DNA of 7,367 nucleotides from Acidimicrobiia bacterium. GTDB taxonomy: Bacteria > Actinomycetota > Acidimicrobiia > IMCC26256 > JACDBD01. Location: the NCBI GenBank assembly GCA_031177445.1, contig JAPSGP010000140.1, positions 1 to 7,367 of the forward strand, written 5' to 3'. The position numbers and the translations under genes were made by a program. The first letter of the stretch is position 1. The number at the start of each line of letters is the position of its first letter. This document shows positions 1 through 6,228 of the stretch, piece after piece. The notes beneath the pieces were generated by a model. It saw only the letters and a list, made by a program, of their open reading frames with translations. It was not told the origin of the DNA and ran no database searches.

Positions 1-2
1 CG

Positions 3-440
3 GAGCCCAAGAACTATCGCGACGGCGACGGCACCGACCCCGCCGACCGCACCGTGCTCTGTGCCGAGTTGCCGTGCGCGATCGGTGATCCGGTCTGGCG
101 GGCGTCCGCGGACGAGTTGGGCCAGTTCGTCGCGCACCGTCTGGCGGGGCAGGGTCTGCCACCGGCGGCACCGGTGCACGTCGAGGTGCGGCGCGTGCCG
201 AACGCGTACCCCGTGTACCGGCGCGGCTTCGAGCGCGACTTCGCCGTGCTCGATGCGTGGGCGAGCGAGCTCCGAACCGTGGTCACGCTCGGTCGCCAGG
301 GACTGTTCGCACACGACAACACCCACCACGCGATGGCAATGGGGTGGGCGGCGGCCGACGCCTTCGCCGCCGGTCAGCTCGACCGGGCTCGCTGGGAAGA
401 AGCGCGGGCAGGCTTCCGGGCCCACGTCGTCGAGGACTGA
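3..440 (+). CDS. FAD-dependent amine-oxidase-like oxidoreductase, C-terminal fragment
   Basis: This is the 3' end of a gene that enters from the left edge; 145 codons plus a TGA stop are visible and the N-terminal dinucleotide-binding fold lies outside the window. The frame is open from base 3 with no start needed; a GTG at 54 is internal, because the residues before it (NYRDGDGTDPADRT) continue the same domain. The visible part has the character of the C-terminal flavin-binding end of the protoporphyrinogen oxidase/phytoene desaturase/amine oxidase superfamily: an ELPC segment, an AYPVY segment, then GRQGLFAHDNTHHAMAMG, the place where family members close the FAD site, followed by a short helical tail. 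The exact substrate cannot be told from this part. The last 67 bp overlap the 3' end of the convergent glycosyltransferase gene, and no terminator is visible between them. Family assignment is from memory of motif patterns and fairly likely; specific function is unknown. Confidence 0.65.
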   Translation, partial: EPKNYRDGDGTDPADRTVLCAELPCAIGDPVWRASADELGQFVAHRLAGQGLPPAAPVHVEVRRVPNAYPVYRRGFERDFAVLDAWASELRTVVTLGRQGLFAHDNTHHAMAMGWAAADAFAAGQLDRARWEEARAGFRAHVVED

Positions 441-1168
441 CGCTCCGCCGGCTTCCACCCGCGCGTCTGCAGCTCGCGCCACATGGTCGGCACGACCGCG
501 CACAGATACGGGATGAGCCGGACGTAGGACTGCCCGTACTGGCGGAATTGGTACGAGATCGGTACCTCGGTGTAGCGAAACCCCTGGGCGAGGAGATCGA
601 GGGTGAGCACCTGCGCGTAGTTGAAGTCGTGCGCGATTCGCGCTGATGCCGCCGCGTCGGCGGAGAGCGCGCGGTACCCGCTCTGCCCGTCGGTGATCGG
701 ATGCCCGACCGCGCGGGCCAGCGCCCAGGTCAGGACCCGGTTCCCGAACCGGCGATGCGAGTGCATCCGCTCGATGCGACCGCGGAAGCGCGAACCGACG
801 ACGTAGTCGGCCTCTCCGGCCAGGATCGGCGCGACCACCCGGTCGAGTTGCTCCGGCGCGTACTCGCCGTCGGCGTCGCAGAACGCCACCGCCGCCGCGC
901 CGCGGGCGACACCTTCGGCCAGCCCGGCACGCACCGCGGCGCCGAGGCCGGCGTGGCGCCCGAGTGTCACGACGTCGGCCCCTGCGGTCGTGGCCACGCG
1001 GGCGGTGCTGTCGACCGAGCCGTCGTCAACGACGACGCAGTGCACCGGGTGCCCGTAGACCTCCGCCGGCACCCGCTCGATCACCTCGGCCACGGTCGCG
1101 TCCTCGTTGTGCGCGGGCAGGAACAGCACGACCGGGGGAAGGGCGGCTTCGGTGACGGCGACGGCCAA
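374..1168 (-). CDS. GT2 family glycosyltransferase, polyprenyl-phosphate sugar synthase type
   Basis: The 264-residue protein has the GT-A fold signature of family 2: FLPAHNE near residues 16-22, VVVDDGS at 45-51, a nucleotide-sugar/metal motif DAD at 98-100, VVGSRFRG near 117-124, and a later DGQSGYRAL block. This pattern and length match dolichyl/polyprenyl-phosphate mannose or glucose synthases, which move a sugar from a nucleotide donor onto a lipid phosphate at the inner face of the membrane. No obvious transmembrane helices follow the catalytic domain, so it would be a peripheral enzyme. The start is a TTG (1168-1166): AGGAG lies 7 nt upstream and the first motif begins about 15 residues in. 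The open frame extends much further upstream, but only as a high-GC shadow of the neighbouring gene. The stop lies inside the convergent oxidoreductase gene. It is divergent from the iron-transport cluster and shares its spacer with an iron box. Which sugar it handles is unknown. Confidence 0.85.
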   Translation of the reverse strand: MAVAVTEAALPPVVLFLPAHNEDATVAEVIERVPAEVYGHPVHCVVVDDGSVDSTARVATTAGADVVTLGRHAGLGAAVRAGLAEGVARGAAAVAFCDADGEYAPEQLDRVVAPILAGEADYVVGSRFRGRIERMHSHRRFGNRVLTWALARAVGHPITDGQSGYRALSADAAASARIAHDFNYAQVLTLDLLAQGFRYTEVPISYQFRQYGQSYVRLIPYLCAVVPTMWRELQTRGWKPAERQSSTTWARKPARASSQRARSS

Positions 1169-1201
1169 CGCGGGGCTCCTGTGAGGACTACCAAACCAAA
1201 C

Positions 1202-1220
1202 TTTAGTAAGGCTGACTTTA
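1202..1220. promoter_or_regulatory. Putative DtxR/IdeR iron box
   Basis: The 19-bp sequence TTTAGTAAGGCTGACTTTA matches the DtxR/IdeR operator consensus TTAGGTTAGGCTAACCTAA at 13 of 19 positions, including the central AGGCT and the outer TT and A. Departures are mostly to other A/T bases. It sits in the 84-bp spacer between the divergent glycosyltransferase (34 bp from its start) and the ferric-iron binding-protein gene (33 bp from its GTG). DtxR-family regulators with bound Fe(II) repress iron-uptake genes in actinobacteria, which fits the neighbouring transporter. The symmetry is imperfect, so affinity is uncertain. Confidence 0.6.
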
Positions 1221-1242
1221 CAGCGCTCGTCCCGCTGTGCAA
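1215..1242 (-). promoter_or_regulatory. Candidate promoter for the divergent glycosyltransferase
   Basis: Read on the minus strand, TTGCAC (1242-1237) and TAAAGT (1220-1215) are separated by 16 bp and resemble -35 and -10 hexamers (5/6 and 4/6 to the vegetative consensus). Transcription would begin about 40 nt before the TTG start. The -10 lies on the edge of the iron box, so a bound repressor would block it. On the plus strand, TTTACA (1217-1222) is a fair -35 for the binding-protein gene, but I see no convincing -10 after it. Confidence 0.3.
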
Positions 1243-1252
1243 CCCTGACCGC

Positions 1253-2275
1253 GTGCAGGCCCCTGTCCGTATGGTCGGAGCCGCGCTGGCGGTGGCCGTC
1301 GCGGTCGCAGCCGGCGCCGCCTGTTCGAGCTCGGAGTCTGGTGCGTTGACGATCTATTCGGGTCGCACCCAGGAGCTGATCAAACCGCTGCTCGACGACT
1401 TCGCCGACACCACCGGCACCGACATCGAGGTCCGGTACGGGGAGACCGCCGATCTCGCGCTCCTCATCGACGAGGAGGGCGATCGGTCGCCCGCCGACGT
1501 CTTCCTGTCGCAGAGCCCGGGCGCGACGGGGTTCCTCGACTCGAAGGGCCGGCTGACCAAGCTGCCGCAAGCGATTCTCGACCAGGTCGATGCGCGGTTC
1601 CGCGCCGAGGACGGCGACTGGGTCGGCATCTCGGGCCGCGTGCGGGTGATCGTCTACAACACCGAGCTCGTCGATCCGTCCGAGCTGCCGCCGTCGGTGT
1701 TCGACCTCGCTCAGCCCGAGTACGAGGGCCGATTCGGTGTCGCGCCGACCAACGCGTCGTTCCTCGACTTCGTCACCGCCATGCGCGAGCAGGCCGGCGA
1801 CGAGCGCACGCTCCAGTGGCTCGAAGGGATCAAGGACAACGGTGCGGTCACCTACGCCAACAACATCGCGATCGTCGAGGCGGTCGGTCGAGGCGAGATC
1901 GAGTTCGGGCTCGTCAACCACTACTACAACGAAGAGGTCAAGGCCGAGGACCCGGACAGCCCGACCGCGAACCACTTGTTCGAGACCGAGGACCTCGGCG
2001 GGATCATTCTCGTGACCGCGGCCGGGATCCTCGACACCGCTGGCGACAGGGCTGAGGCGCGGGACTTCGTCGACTTCCTGCTGTCGAAGCAGGCGCAGCG
2101 CTACTACGCCGACGAGACGCTCGAGTACCCGCTCGCTGCGGGGGTCGAGCCGTCGATCACCGACCTGCCTCCCCTGGACGAGATCGTCGCTCCCGAGATC
2201 GATCTCAGCAGCCTCGGCGGCGAGCTCGAGCAGACGAAGGCGCTGATCGAGCAGAGCGGCCTCGAGCAGGCCTGA
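1253..2275 (+). CDS. Fe(III)-type ABC transporter substrate-binding lipoprotein
   Basis: This 340-residue protein should bind ferric iron outside the membrane and hand it to the permease encoded next. It starts with a lipoprotein signal: Arg6, a hydrophobic Ala/Val stretch, then GAAC with Cys24 as the lipidation site (the -3 position is Gly, less usual than Leu/Val). The mature part begins LTIYSGRTQELIKPLLDDF, typical of the FbpA/AfuA/IdiA ferric-binding family. ADVFLSQSPGA, GRVRVIVYNT and GLVNHYY follow. Tyr224-Tyr225 in NHYY corresponds to the tyrosine pair that coordinates Fe(III) in this family. The start is a choice between GTG 1253 and ATG 1271; I prefer GTG because it gives the n-region a positive charge, but neither has a clear Shine-Dalgarno sequence, and a short leader or leaderless mRNA is possible. 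An iron box lies 33 bp upstream. A thiamine, spermidine or other anion-binding relative is less likely given the YSGR and NHYY motifs. Confidence 0.88.
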   Translation: MQAPVRMVGAALAVAVAVAAGAACSSSESGALTIYSGRTQELIKPLLDDFADTTGTDIEVRYGETADLALLIDEEGDRSPADVFLSQSPGATGFLDSKGRLTKLPQAILDQVDARFRAEDGDWVGISGRVRVIVYNTELVDPSELPPSVFDLAQPEYEGRFGVAPTNASFLDFVTAMREQAGDERTLQWLEGIKDNGAVTYANNIAIVEAVGRGEIEFGLVNHYYNEEVKAEDPDSPTANHLFETEDLGGIILVTAAGILDTAGDRAEARDFVDFLLSKQAQRYYADETLEYPLAAGVEPSITDLPPLDEIVAPEIDLSSLGGELEQTKALIEQSGLEQA

Positions 2276-2282
2276 GGTCCGG

Positions 2283-3923
2283 ATGGGGGTGACGACCGTC
2301 GATCCGCCGGTGGCGCCGCCGCTGCCCCCCGCGGCGGCACCCCGGCGTCCGGGCGCTCGCACTCCTCCGGGACTGGCCGCGACGAGCGTGCTGCTGGCGG
2401 CGTTGTTCGCGGCGCCCCTCGGCTACCTCGTCGTTCGGAACGTCGGGCTCGGCGACGAAGCGCTCGACGTCCTCGACTCCGATGTCGCGCTGGGCCCGCT
2501 GCAGCGCACGGTGGTGCTCGCGACGACGGTGTCCGCCGCGACGGCGGCACTCGGCACCCTCCTCGCGTGGCTCGTCATCCGCACCGACTTCCCAGGGCGG
2601 CGCGTGTGGCGGGTGGTCTTCGCGCTCCCCCTTGTCATCCCGTCGTTCGTTGGAGCGCTCGCGCTCGTCGCCGCGTTCGCCGCCGGCGGGCTGGCCGACG
2701 ACCTGTTCGGCTTCGATCTCCTCACGCGGCCCCGGGGGTACTGGCCCGCGTTTGTGGTGCTCACGCTGCTCAGCTATCCGTACGTCTACCTGCCAGTGGC
2801 GGCCCGCCTGTCCGCGCTGCCGCCGTCGCTCGAGGAATCGGCGCGATCGCTCGGCCGGTCGCCGACGGCGGTGTTCCGCACGGTCGTGTGGCCGCAGACG
2901 GCAGGCGCGGTCACCGCCGGTGCGCTGCTCGTCTTCCTCTACGTCGTGAGCGACTTCGGCGCGGTGTCCCTCGTGCGCTACGACACGCTGACCACGCGGA
3001 TCGAAGCCTCACGGTTGTTCGACCCGTCGACCGCGCTCGTCCTCGGCCTGCTGCTGGCGACCGTGGCGCTCGTGGTCGTCGTCACGGAGCGATCGCTCGG
3101 ACGCCGGCGGGCGCACACCGAGGCCGTGGGTGCAGGGCGCAACGCGCTGGAAGCGAAGCTCGGCGCGTGGAAGATTCCCGCGATCGTCTTCGCCGGTGCC
3201 CTCGCCGGCGTCTCGCTGCTCGCTCCGGGGGCAGTGCTCGCGCACTGGACCTGGCGAGGGTTCCGCACCGTCGGCGGCGCCGGGCGCATCGATGCCGGCG
3301 ACCTCGTCGAACCGGCCTTCAACACCGCCGGAATCGCCATCGTGGCGGCCCTGGTCTCGATCGTGGCCGTCCTCCCGATCGCGTACCTCACGACCCGATA
3401 CAGGACGCGCGCCGGTGGTGTTACGAACGCGCTAGTGGTGAGCGGCTTCGCGCTCCCCGGTCTGGTGATCGCGCTCGCGGTCGCGTTCTGGTTGCTGCGG
3501 GCGCCGCTCGGGGGTGGGCTGTACCAGACGTTTCCGCCATTGGTGTTCGCCTATGTCGTCCACTTCGGGGCGCAGGCGTTGCGGGCGTCGCAGGTCGCGG
3601 TGAGTGGTGTGCCGCGCAGGATGGACGACGCCGCCCGCTCGCTGGGCGCGAGCCGATGGCGGCGCCTCCGCACCGTCGACCTCCCGCTCATGCTCCCGGG
3701 ACTGGCCGCCGGCGCCGGGCTTGTGCTGCTGTCGACGATGAAGGAGCTGCCGGCCACGCTGCTCCTGGCGCCGACCGGGTTCGAAACCCTGGCGACCCGC
3801 ATCTGGAGCGCGACCGAGAGCGGCTACTTCGGGCGCGCGGGGCTCGCCGCGCTCGTGCTCGTCGCGCTCTCAGGCGTGCTCACTTGGCTCCTCACCATCC
3901 GCCACATGGAGCGCGTCCATTGA
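2283..3923 (+). CDS. Fe(III)-type ABC transporter permease, fused double-domain
   Basis: The 546-residue integral membrane protein contains two complete ABC-permease modules in one chain, as in FbpB/AfuB and ThiP. Each half carries an EAA-type loop that docks on the ATPase: EESARSLGRSPTAVF at about 184-198 and DDAARSLGASRWRRL at about 448-462. Roughly six hydrophobic helices surround each loop, and a charged linker (SLGRRRAHTEAVGAGRN) separates the halves. The Pro/Ala-rich first 30 residues should be cytoplasmic. The ATG is 7 bp after the binding-protein stop, with GAGG 5 nt upstream; a GTG two codons later is possible. Together with the preceding lipoprotein it forms the membrane part of a ferric-iron importer. 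No ATP-binding subunit (FbpC/AfuC-like) follows; the next gene is a glycosyltransferase whose start overlaps this stop codon. The ATPase must therefore be encoded elsewhere or shared. Confidence 0.92.
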   Translation: MGVTTVDPPVAPPLPPAAAPRRPGARTPPGLAATSVLLAALFAAPLGYLVVRNVGLGDEALDVLDSDVALGPLQRTVVLATTVSAATAALGTLLAWLVIRTDFPGRRVWRVVFALPLVIPSFVGALALVAAFAAGGLADDLFGFDLLTRPRGYWPAFVVLTLLSYPYVYLPVAARLSALPPSLEESARSLGRSPTAVFRTVVWPQTAGAVTAGALLVFLYVVSDFGAVSLVRYDTLTTRIEASRLFDPSTALVLGLLLATVALVVVVTERSLGRRRAHTEAVGAGRNALEAKLGAWKIPAIVFAGALAGVSLLAPGAVLAHWTWRGFRTVGGAGRIDAGDLVEPAFNTAGIAIVAALVSIVAVLPIAYLTTRYRTRAGGVTNALVVSGFALPGLVIALAVAFWLLRAPLGGGLYQTFPPLVFAYVVHFGAQALRASQVAVSGVPRRMDDAARSLGASRWRRLRTVDLPLMLPGLAAGAGLVLLSTMKELPATLLLAPTGFETLATRIWSATESGYFGRAGLAALVLVALSGVLTWLLTIRHMERVH

Positions 3924-5344
3924 CGCGGCGGCGGCTCGGGCTCGTCACGCTGATCGTCGGAATCGCGGTCACCGTGTGGGTGGCACCGACGATCGGCGTG
4001 CGCGCCACGCGCAACGCGCGCCTGACCGCGGACGAGCCGCAGTATCTCATCACCGCGATCAGCCTCGGTGAGGACGGCGACCTCGACATTGCCGACGAGC
4101 GCCGCGAGGGCCGGTATCTCGACTTCCACGAGGTGGGCCTTCCCGTGCAGGAGGAGGTGCGAGCCGACGGGACCCGCGTGGTCCCGCACGACCCGCTGCT
4201 CCCGGCCTTGCTCGCGCTGCCGATGCGGGTCGGGGGGTGGGTGGCGGCGAAGCTCGCCATGGCGGCGATCGCGGGCGCGCTGGCGGCGGCACTCCTGTGG
4301 GTTGCCGTCCGCCGGTTCGCGGTTCCGCTCACGATCGCCGTCGTCACGGTGGTCGCGTTCTCCGCGACCGCTCCGCTCGCGTTCTACGGCACGCAGGTCT
4401 ATCCGGAGCTGCCGGCCGCGCTCGCGGTGACGCTCGCGATCGGAGCGCTGACCGGTGCGATGAGACGTACCGGACTCCTCACTCTTGGCTTTGCCGTCCT
4501 GGCGCTTCCGTGGCTCTCGGTCAAGTACGCGCCGGTTGCGGCGGTGCTCGCGGGCATCGGTCTCGTGGTGTTGTGGCGACGGGACGACCGCCGGGCCGCC
4601 GTGACCCTTGTCGGCGCGTTCGCCCTTGCAGGGATCGTGTATCTCTGGGCGCACCACGCGCTGTACGGAGGCTGGACGGTCTACGCCAGCGGGGACGCAT
4701 TCGTCACCGGCGAAGCGAGCGTGATCGGCCGGGCGCCCAACTACCTCGGGCGGTCGCAGCGCCTGCTCGGCTTGCTCACCGACCGTGGCTTCGGCCTCGC
4801 GGCGTGGCAACCCGCGTTCCTTCTCGCGATCCCTGCACTCGTCGCCGTGCTGCGCCGCCGTCCCAGGGGATGGGCTGTGCTCGCGCTTCCGCTGGCAGCG
4901 GGCTGGCTAAACGCCACCTTCGTCGCCCTCACGATGCACGGCTGGTGGTGGCCCGGCCGCCAGGTCGTCGTCGTCCTGCCGTGCGCGGTCCTCGCGGTGG
5001 CGTGGTGGGTCGGGGTCTACGCCCCTGCGCGCAAGTGGCTCGCGGCGGGCGCGGGCCTGGGTGTGGTCACGTTCGGGTGGCTCACGGTCGAGGGGCTGCT
5101 CGGCGATCGGCGCCTGATCGTGGGCTTCGAGAAGACCGGGAACCCCTGGTACCAGGCGTGGCGACTGATCTTGCCCGACGGCCGGCTCGAGCCGGCCGGC
5201 ACCGCGCTGCTTCGGGTCGTGTGGATCTCGATCGCGCTGGTCCTCGCAGGTTGGGGCTGGCGCTCGGTGGGCCCGCTGCGCTCGAACTCGCCAGTGACCC
5301 GCGTCGTCCGGCGCCGGGTGCTCGTCCCCTCGTCCAACCCATAG
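3920..5344 (+). CDS. Polytopic GT-C-like membrane glycosyltransferase
   Basis: The 474-residue protein has roughly 11-13 hydrophobic segments. The first helix (about 6-25) is followed by an outside loop with TADEPQY, where Asp38-Glu39 sits at the place of the catalytic acidic pair in GT-C enzymes (ArnT/PMT-like). The text after it (LITAISLGEDGDLDI, then a His/Asp-containing loop and HDPLLPALLALP) follows the pattern of bacterial membrane transferases that use polyprenyl-phosphate sugars on the outer face. The start is a TTG inside TTGA, overlapping the permease stop, with GGAG 8 nt upstream, which implies translational coupling. The open frame continues far upstream, but only as a shadow of the permease gene. 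The Arg-rich C-terminus is probably cytoplasmic. Acceptor and sugar are unknown. A lipid-linked donor could come from the divergent GT2 enzyme. An uncharacterised multi-pass membrane protein without transferase activity remains possible. Confidence 0.8.
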   Translation: MTRRRLGLVTLIVGIAVTVWVAPTIGVRATRNARLTADEPQYLITAISLGEDGDLDIADERREGRYLDFHEVGLPVQEEVRADGTRVVPHDPLLPALLALPMRVGGWVAAKLAMAAIAGALAAALLWVAVRRFAVPLTIAVVTVVAFSATAPLAFYGTQVYPELPAALAVTLAIGALTGAMRRTGLLTLGFAVLALPWLSVKYAPVAAVLAGIGLVVLWRRDDRRAAVTLVGAFALAGIVYLWAHHALYGGWTVYASGDAFVTGEASVIGRAPNYLGRSQRLLGLLTDRGFGLAAWQPAFLLAIPALVAVLRRRPRGWAVLALPLAAGWLNATFVALTMHGWWWPGRQVVVVLPCAVLAVAWWVGVYAPARKWLAAGAGLGVVTFGWLTVEGLLGDRRLIVGFEKTGNPWYQAWRLILPDGRLEPAGTALLRVVWISIALVLAGWGWRSVGPLRSNSPVTRVVRRRVLVPSSNP

Positions 5345-5362
5345 CAAAGGAGCTCGAACACC

Positions 5363-5968
5363 ATGTCCAAGCGTCTGATATTGGTCGGCGCCATCGCCGT
5401 GCTCTCCTTCGGAGCGGTCGGGGCCGCGTGCTCCGACGACGACGACGGCGCGAGCGTGCGCGAGGTCGGCGACGGCTCGGGCACGGGGTCTGGATCGGCC
5501 ACGGGTTCCGCGACCGGTTCCGCGACCGGCTCGGCGAGCGGCTCGGCGTCTGCGACCGGCTCCGCGATCGCCGAGGAGTGCCAGCCGGTCGGCGATCTCA
5601 GCACTGCAAGCACACGGGTGAACGTGACGCTCGACGAGTGGGTGATCGAGCCGGACACGACGACGGCACCCGCGGGCCAGATCGGATTCGTCCTCGACAA
5701 CAGCGGTGAGGACCCGCACGAGCTCGTCATCGTGAAGGGCGTGGCCCCCGCCGACCTGCCGCTGGACGAGCACGGCTCGGTCGACGAGGAGCAGCTCCCC
5801 GAGGGCGCCCTGATCGGCGAGGTCGAGGCGTTCGCGGCTGGGACCACCTGCAACGGCGTCTTCGACCTGGACCCGGGCGAGTACACCCTGATCTGCAACG
5901 TGTTCGAGGAGTCCGAGGACGAGTCCCACCTGAAGGAAGGCATGGTCACCACCTTCACCGTGACCTAG
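5363..5968 (+). CDS. Cupredoxin-domain lipoprotein with Ser/Thr-rich linker
   Basis: The 201-residue protein has three parts. A lipoprotein signal (MSKR then a hydrophobic core) ends in GAAC with Cys23 as lipid site. A low-complexity Gly/Ser/Ala/Thr linker spans about 38-68. A beta-rich cupredoxin domain runs from about 85 to the end. The domain holds a full type-1 copper ligand set: His119 in EDPHEL, Cys178 in TLICN, His189 and Met194 in SHLKEGM (H-x4-M, as in plastocyanin-like proteins). Cys73 and Cys163 could form a disulfide. The Cys-to-His spacing is long (10 residues, acidic). The ATG has AAGGAG 10 nt upstream and lies 18 bp after the glycosyltransferase stop, so it is probably the last gene of the iron-transport transcript; a terminator follows. 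It should be anchored on the outer face of the membrane and carry electrons or copper. A role in ferric/ferrous conversion for the transporter is an inference from context. Confidence 0.85.
   Translation: MSKRLILVGAIAVLSFGAVGAACSDDDDGASVREVGDGSGTGSGSATGSATGSATGSASGSASATGSAIAEECQPVGDLSTASTRVNVTLDEWVIEPDTTTAPAGQIGFVLDNSGEDPHELVIVKGVAPADLPLDEHGSVDEEQLPEGALIGEVEAFAAGTTCNGVFDLDPGEYTLICNVFEESEDESHLKEGMVTTFTVT
5492..5551 (+). repeat. 12-bp tandem coding repeat (GSA[T/S] x5)
   Basis: Five consecutive 12-bp units encode GSAT, GSAT, GSAT, GSAS, GSAS within the lipoprotein linker (residues 44-63). Units two and three are nearly identical at DNA level (GGTTCCGCGACC twice); the others differ at third bases. 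The unit length keeps the frame, so copy-number change would lengthen or shorten the linker without breaking the gene. Confidence 0.85.
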
Positions 5969-5994
5969 AGAGGGCGAGCACACGCCGCCGAGCA

Positions 5995-6014
5995 GGCTCG
6001 GCTTTGGCCGAGCC
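5995..6014 (+). terminator. Hairpin terminator after the cupredoxin gene
   Basis: GGCTCGGC and GCCGAGCC form a perfect 8-bp GC-rich stem with a TTTG loop, 26 bp after the lipoprotein stop. No T-run follows, as is common in actinobacteria, so it may act as an L-shaped terminator. It would end the iron-transport transcript before the groEL unit. Confidence 0.65.
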
Positions 6015-6193
6015 CTACCGATCGGCAGTTGTCGGGACGCGCAGCCGTGAATGCGGGCTCGGCCTCGGATTCCCATGGTCGCCGTCGCAAGCTCCGGCTC
6101 CTGCTCCGGCGGTCGGCAAAGCCGCCGCCCTCGCGGCCGCCAACCACTCGGCCGGCGGTCACCGGCTCCGCCGCCAAGTGGGGCACCTGCGAA
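6015..6193. other. Intergenic stretch without a convincing gene
   Basis: Between the terminator and the groEL operators I see no gene. Short open frames exist on both strands but have Arg/Pro/Ser-rich shadow-type composition and no ribosome binding site that stands out. A weaker hairpin can form at 6110-6127 (CGG-CGGC, loop AAA, GCCG-CCG, one bulged T), which could be a second terminator. No tRNA or other RNA gene is recognisable. Confidence 0.5.
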
Positions 6194-6220
6194 CTTGCAC
6201 TCTCCCGGTGAGAGTGCCAA
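6194..6220. promoter_or_regulatory. Degenerate CIRCE-like inverted repeat (second HrcA site)
   Basis: CTTGCACTC, a 9-nt spacer, then GAGTGCCAA matches the CIRCE halves TTAGCACTC and GAGTGCTAA at 15 of 18 positions. The core GCACTC-N9-GAGTGC is perfectly symmetrical with the correct spacer. Its centre is 31 bp upstream of the centre of the perfect CIRCE, about three helical turns, so two HrcA dimers would sit on the same DNA face. The left half contains TTGCAC, a possible -35. Confidence 0.7.
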
Positions 6221-6228
6221 CCTATTAG
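6195..6228 (+). promoter_or_regulatory. Candidate groEL promoter region
   Basis: TTGCAC (6195-6200) is a good -35 hexamer within the upstream inverted repeat. The best -10-like sequence is TATTAG (6223-6228), but the spacing of 22 bp is too long for a standard promoter; CAACCT at 17 bp spacing is weak. A promoter here, overlapped by both operators, is expected from other actinobacterial groEL genes, but the exact -10 cannot be fixed by eye. Confidence 0.35.

Noticed and set aside
1202..1220. Fur box reading of the iron-box site
   Set aside because: It lacks the GATAAT hexamer arrangement; the AGGCT centre fits the DtxR/IdeR class better.
701..1252. In-frame extension of the binding protein upstream of GTG 1253
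   Set aside because: It is antisense to the GT2 gene and would bury the lipoprotein signal inside the protein.
1169..2362. Minus-strand open frame extending the GT2 gene upstream to about 662 residues
   Set aside because: Beyond TTG 1168 the frame is the shadow of the binding-protein gene: Arg/Gly/Asp-rich with no family motifs, whereas a good ribosome site sits at the TTG.
2567..3919. Plus-strand open frame extending the GT-C gene upstream by about 450 codons
   Set aside because: It lies wholly within the permease in another frame, is Arg/Ala/Pro-rich, and lacks membrane segments or motifs; the permease has clear EAA loops.
3824..4810. 328-residue minus-strand open frame
   Set aside because: Shadow of the permease end and the GT-C gene; Arg/His/Glu-rich without recognisable motifs.
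6110..6127. Second strong terminator upstream of groEL
   Set aside because: The stem is short with a bulge and no T-run; such hairpins are expected by chance at this GC content.
4907..6220. 437-residue minus-strand open frame
   Set aside because: Antisense to the GT-C and cupredoxin genes and to the terminator, with low-complexity Arg/Gly/Asp composition; typical high-GC artefact.
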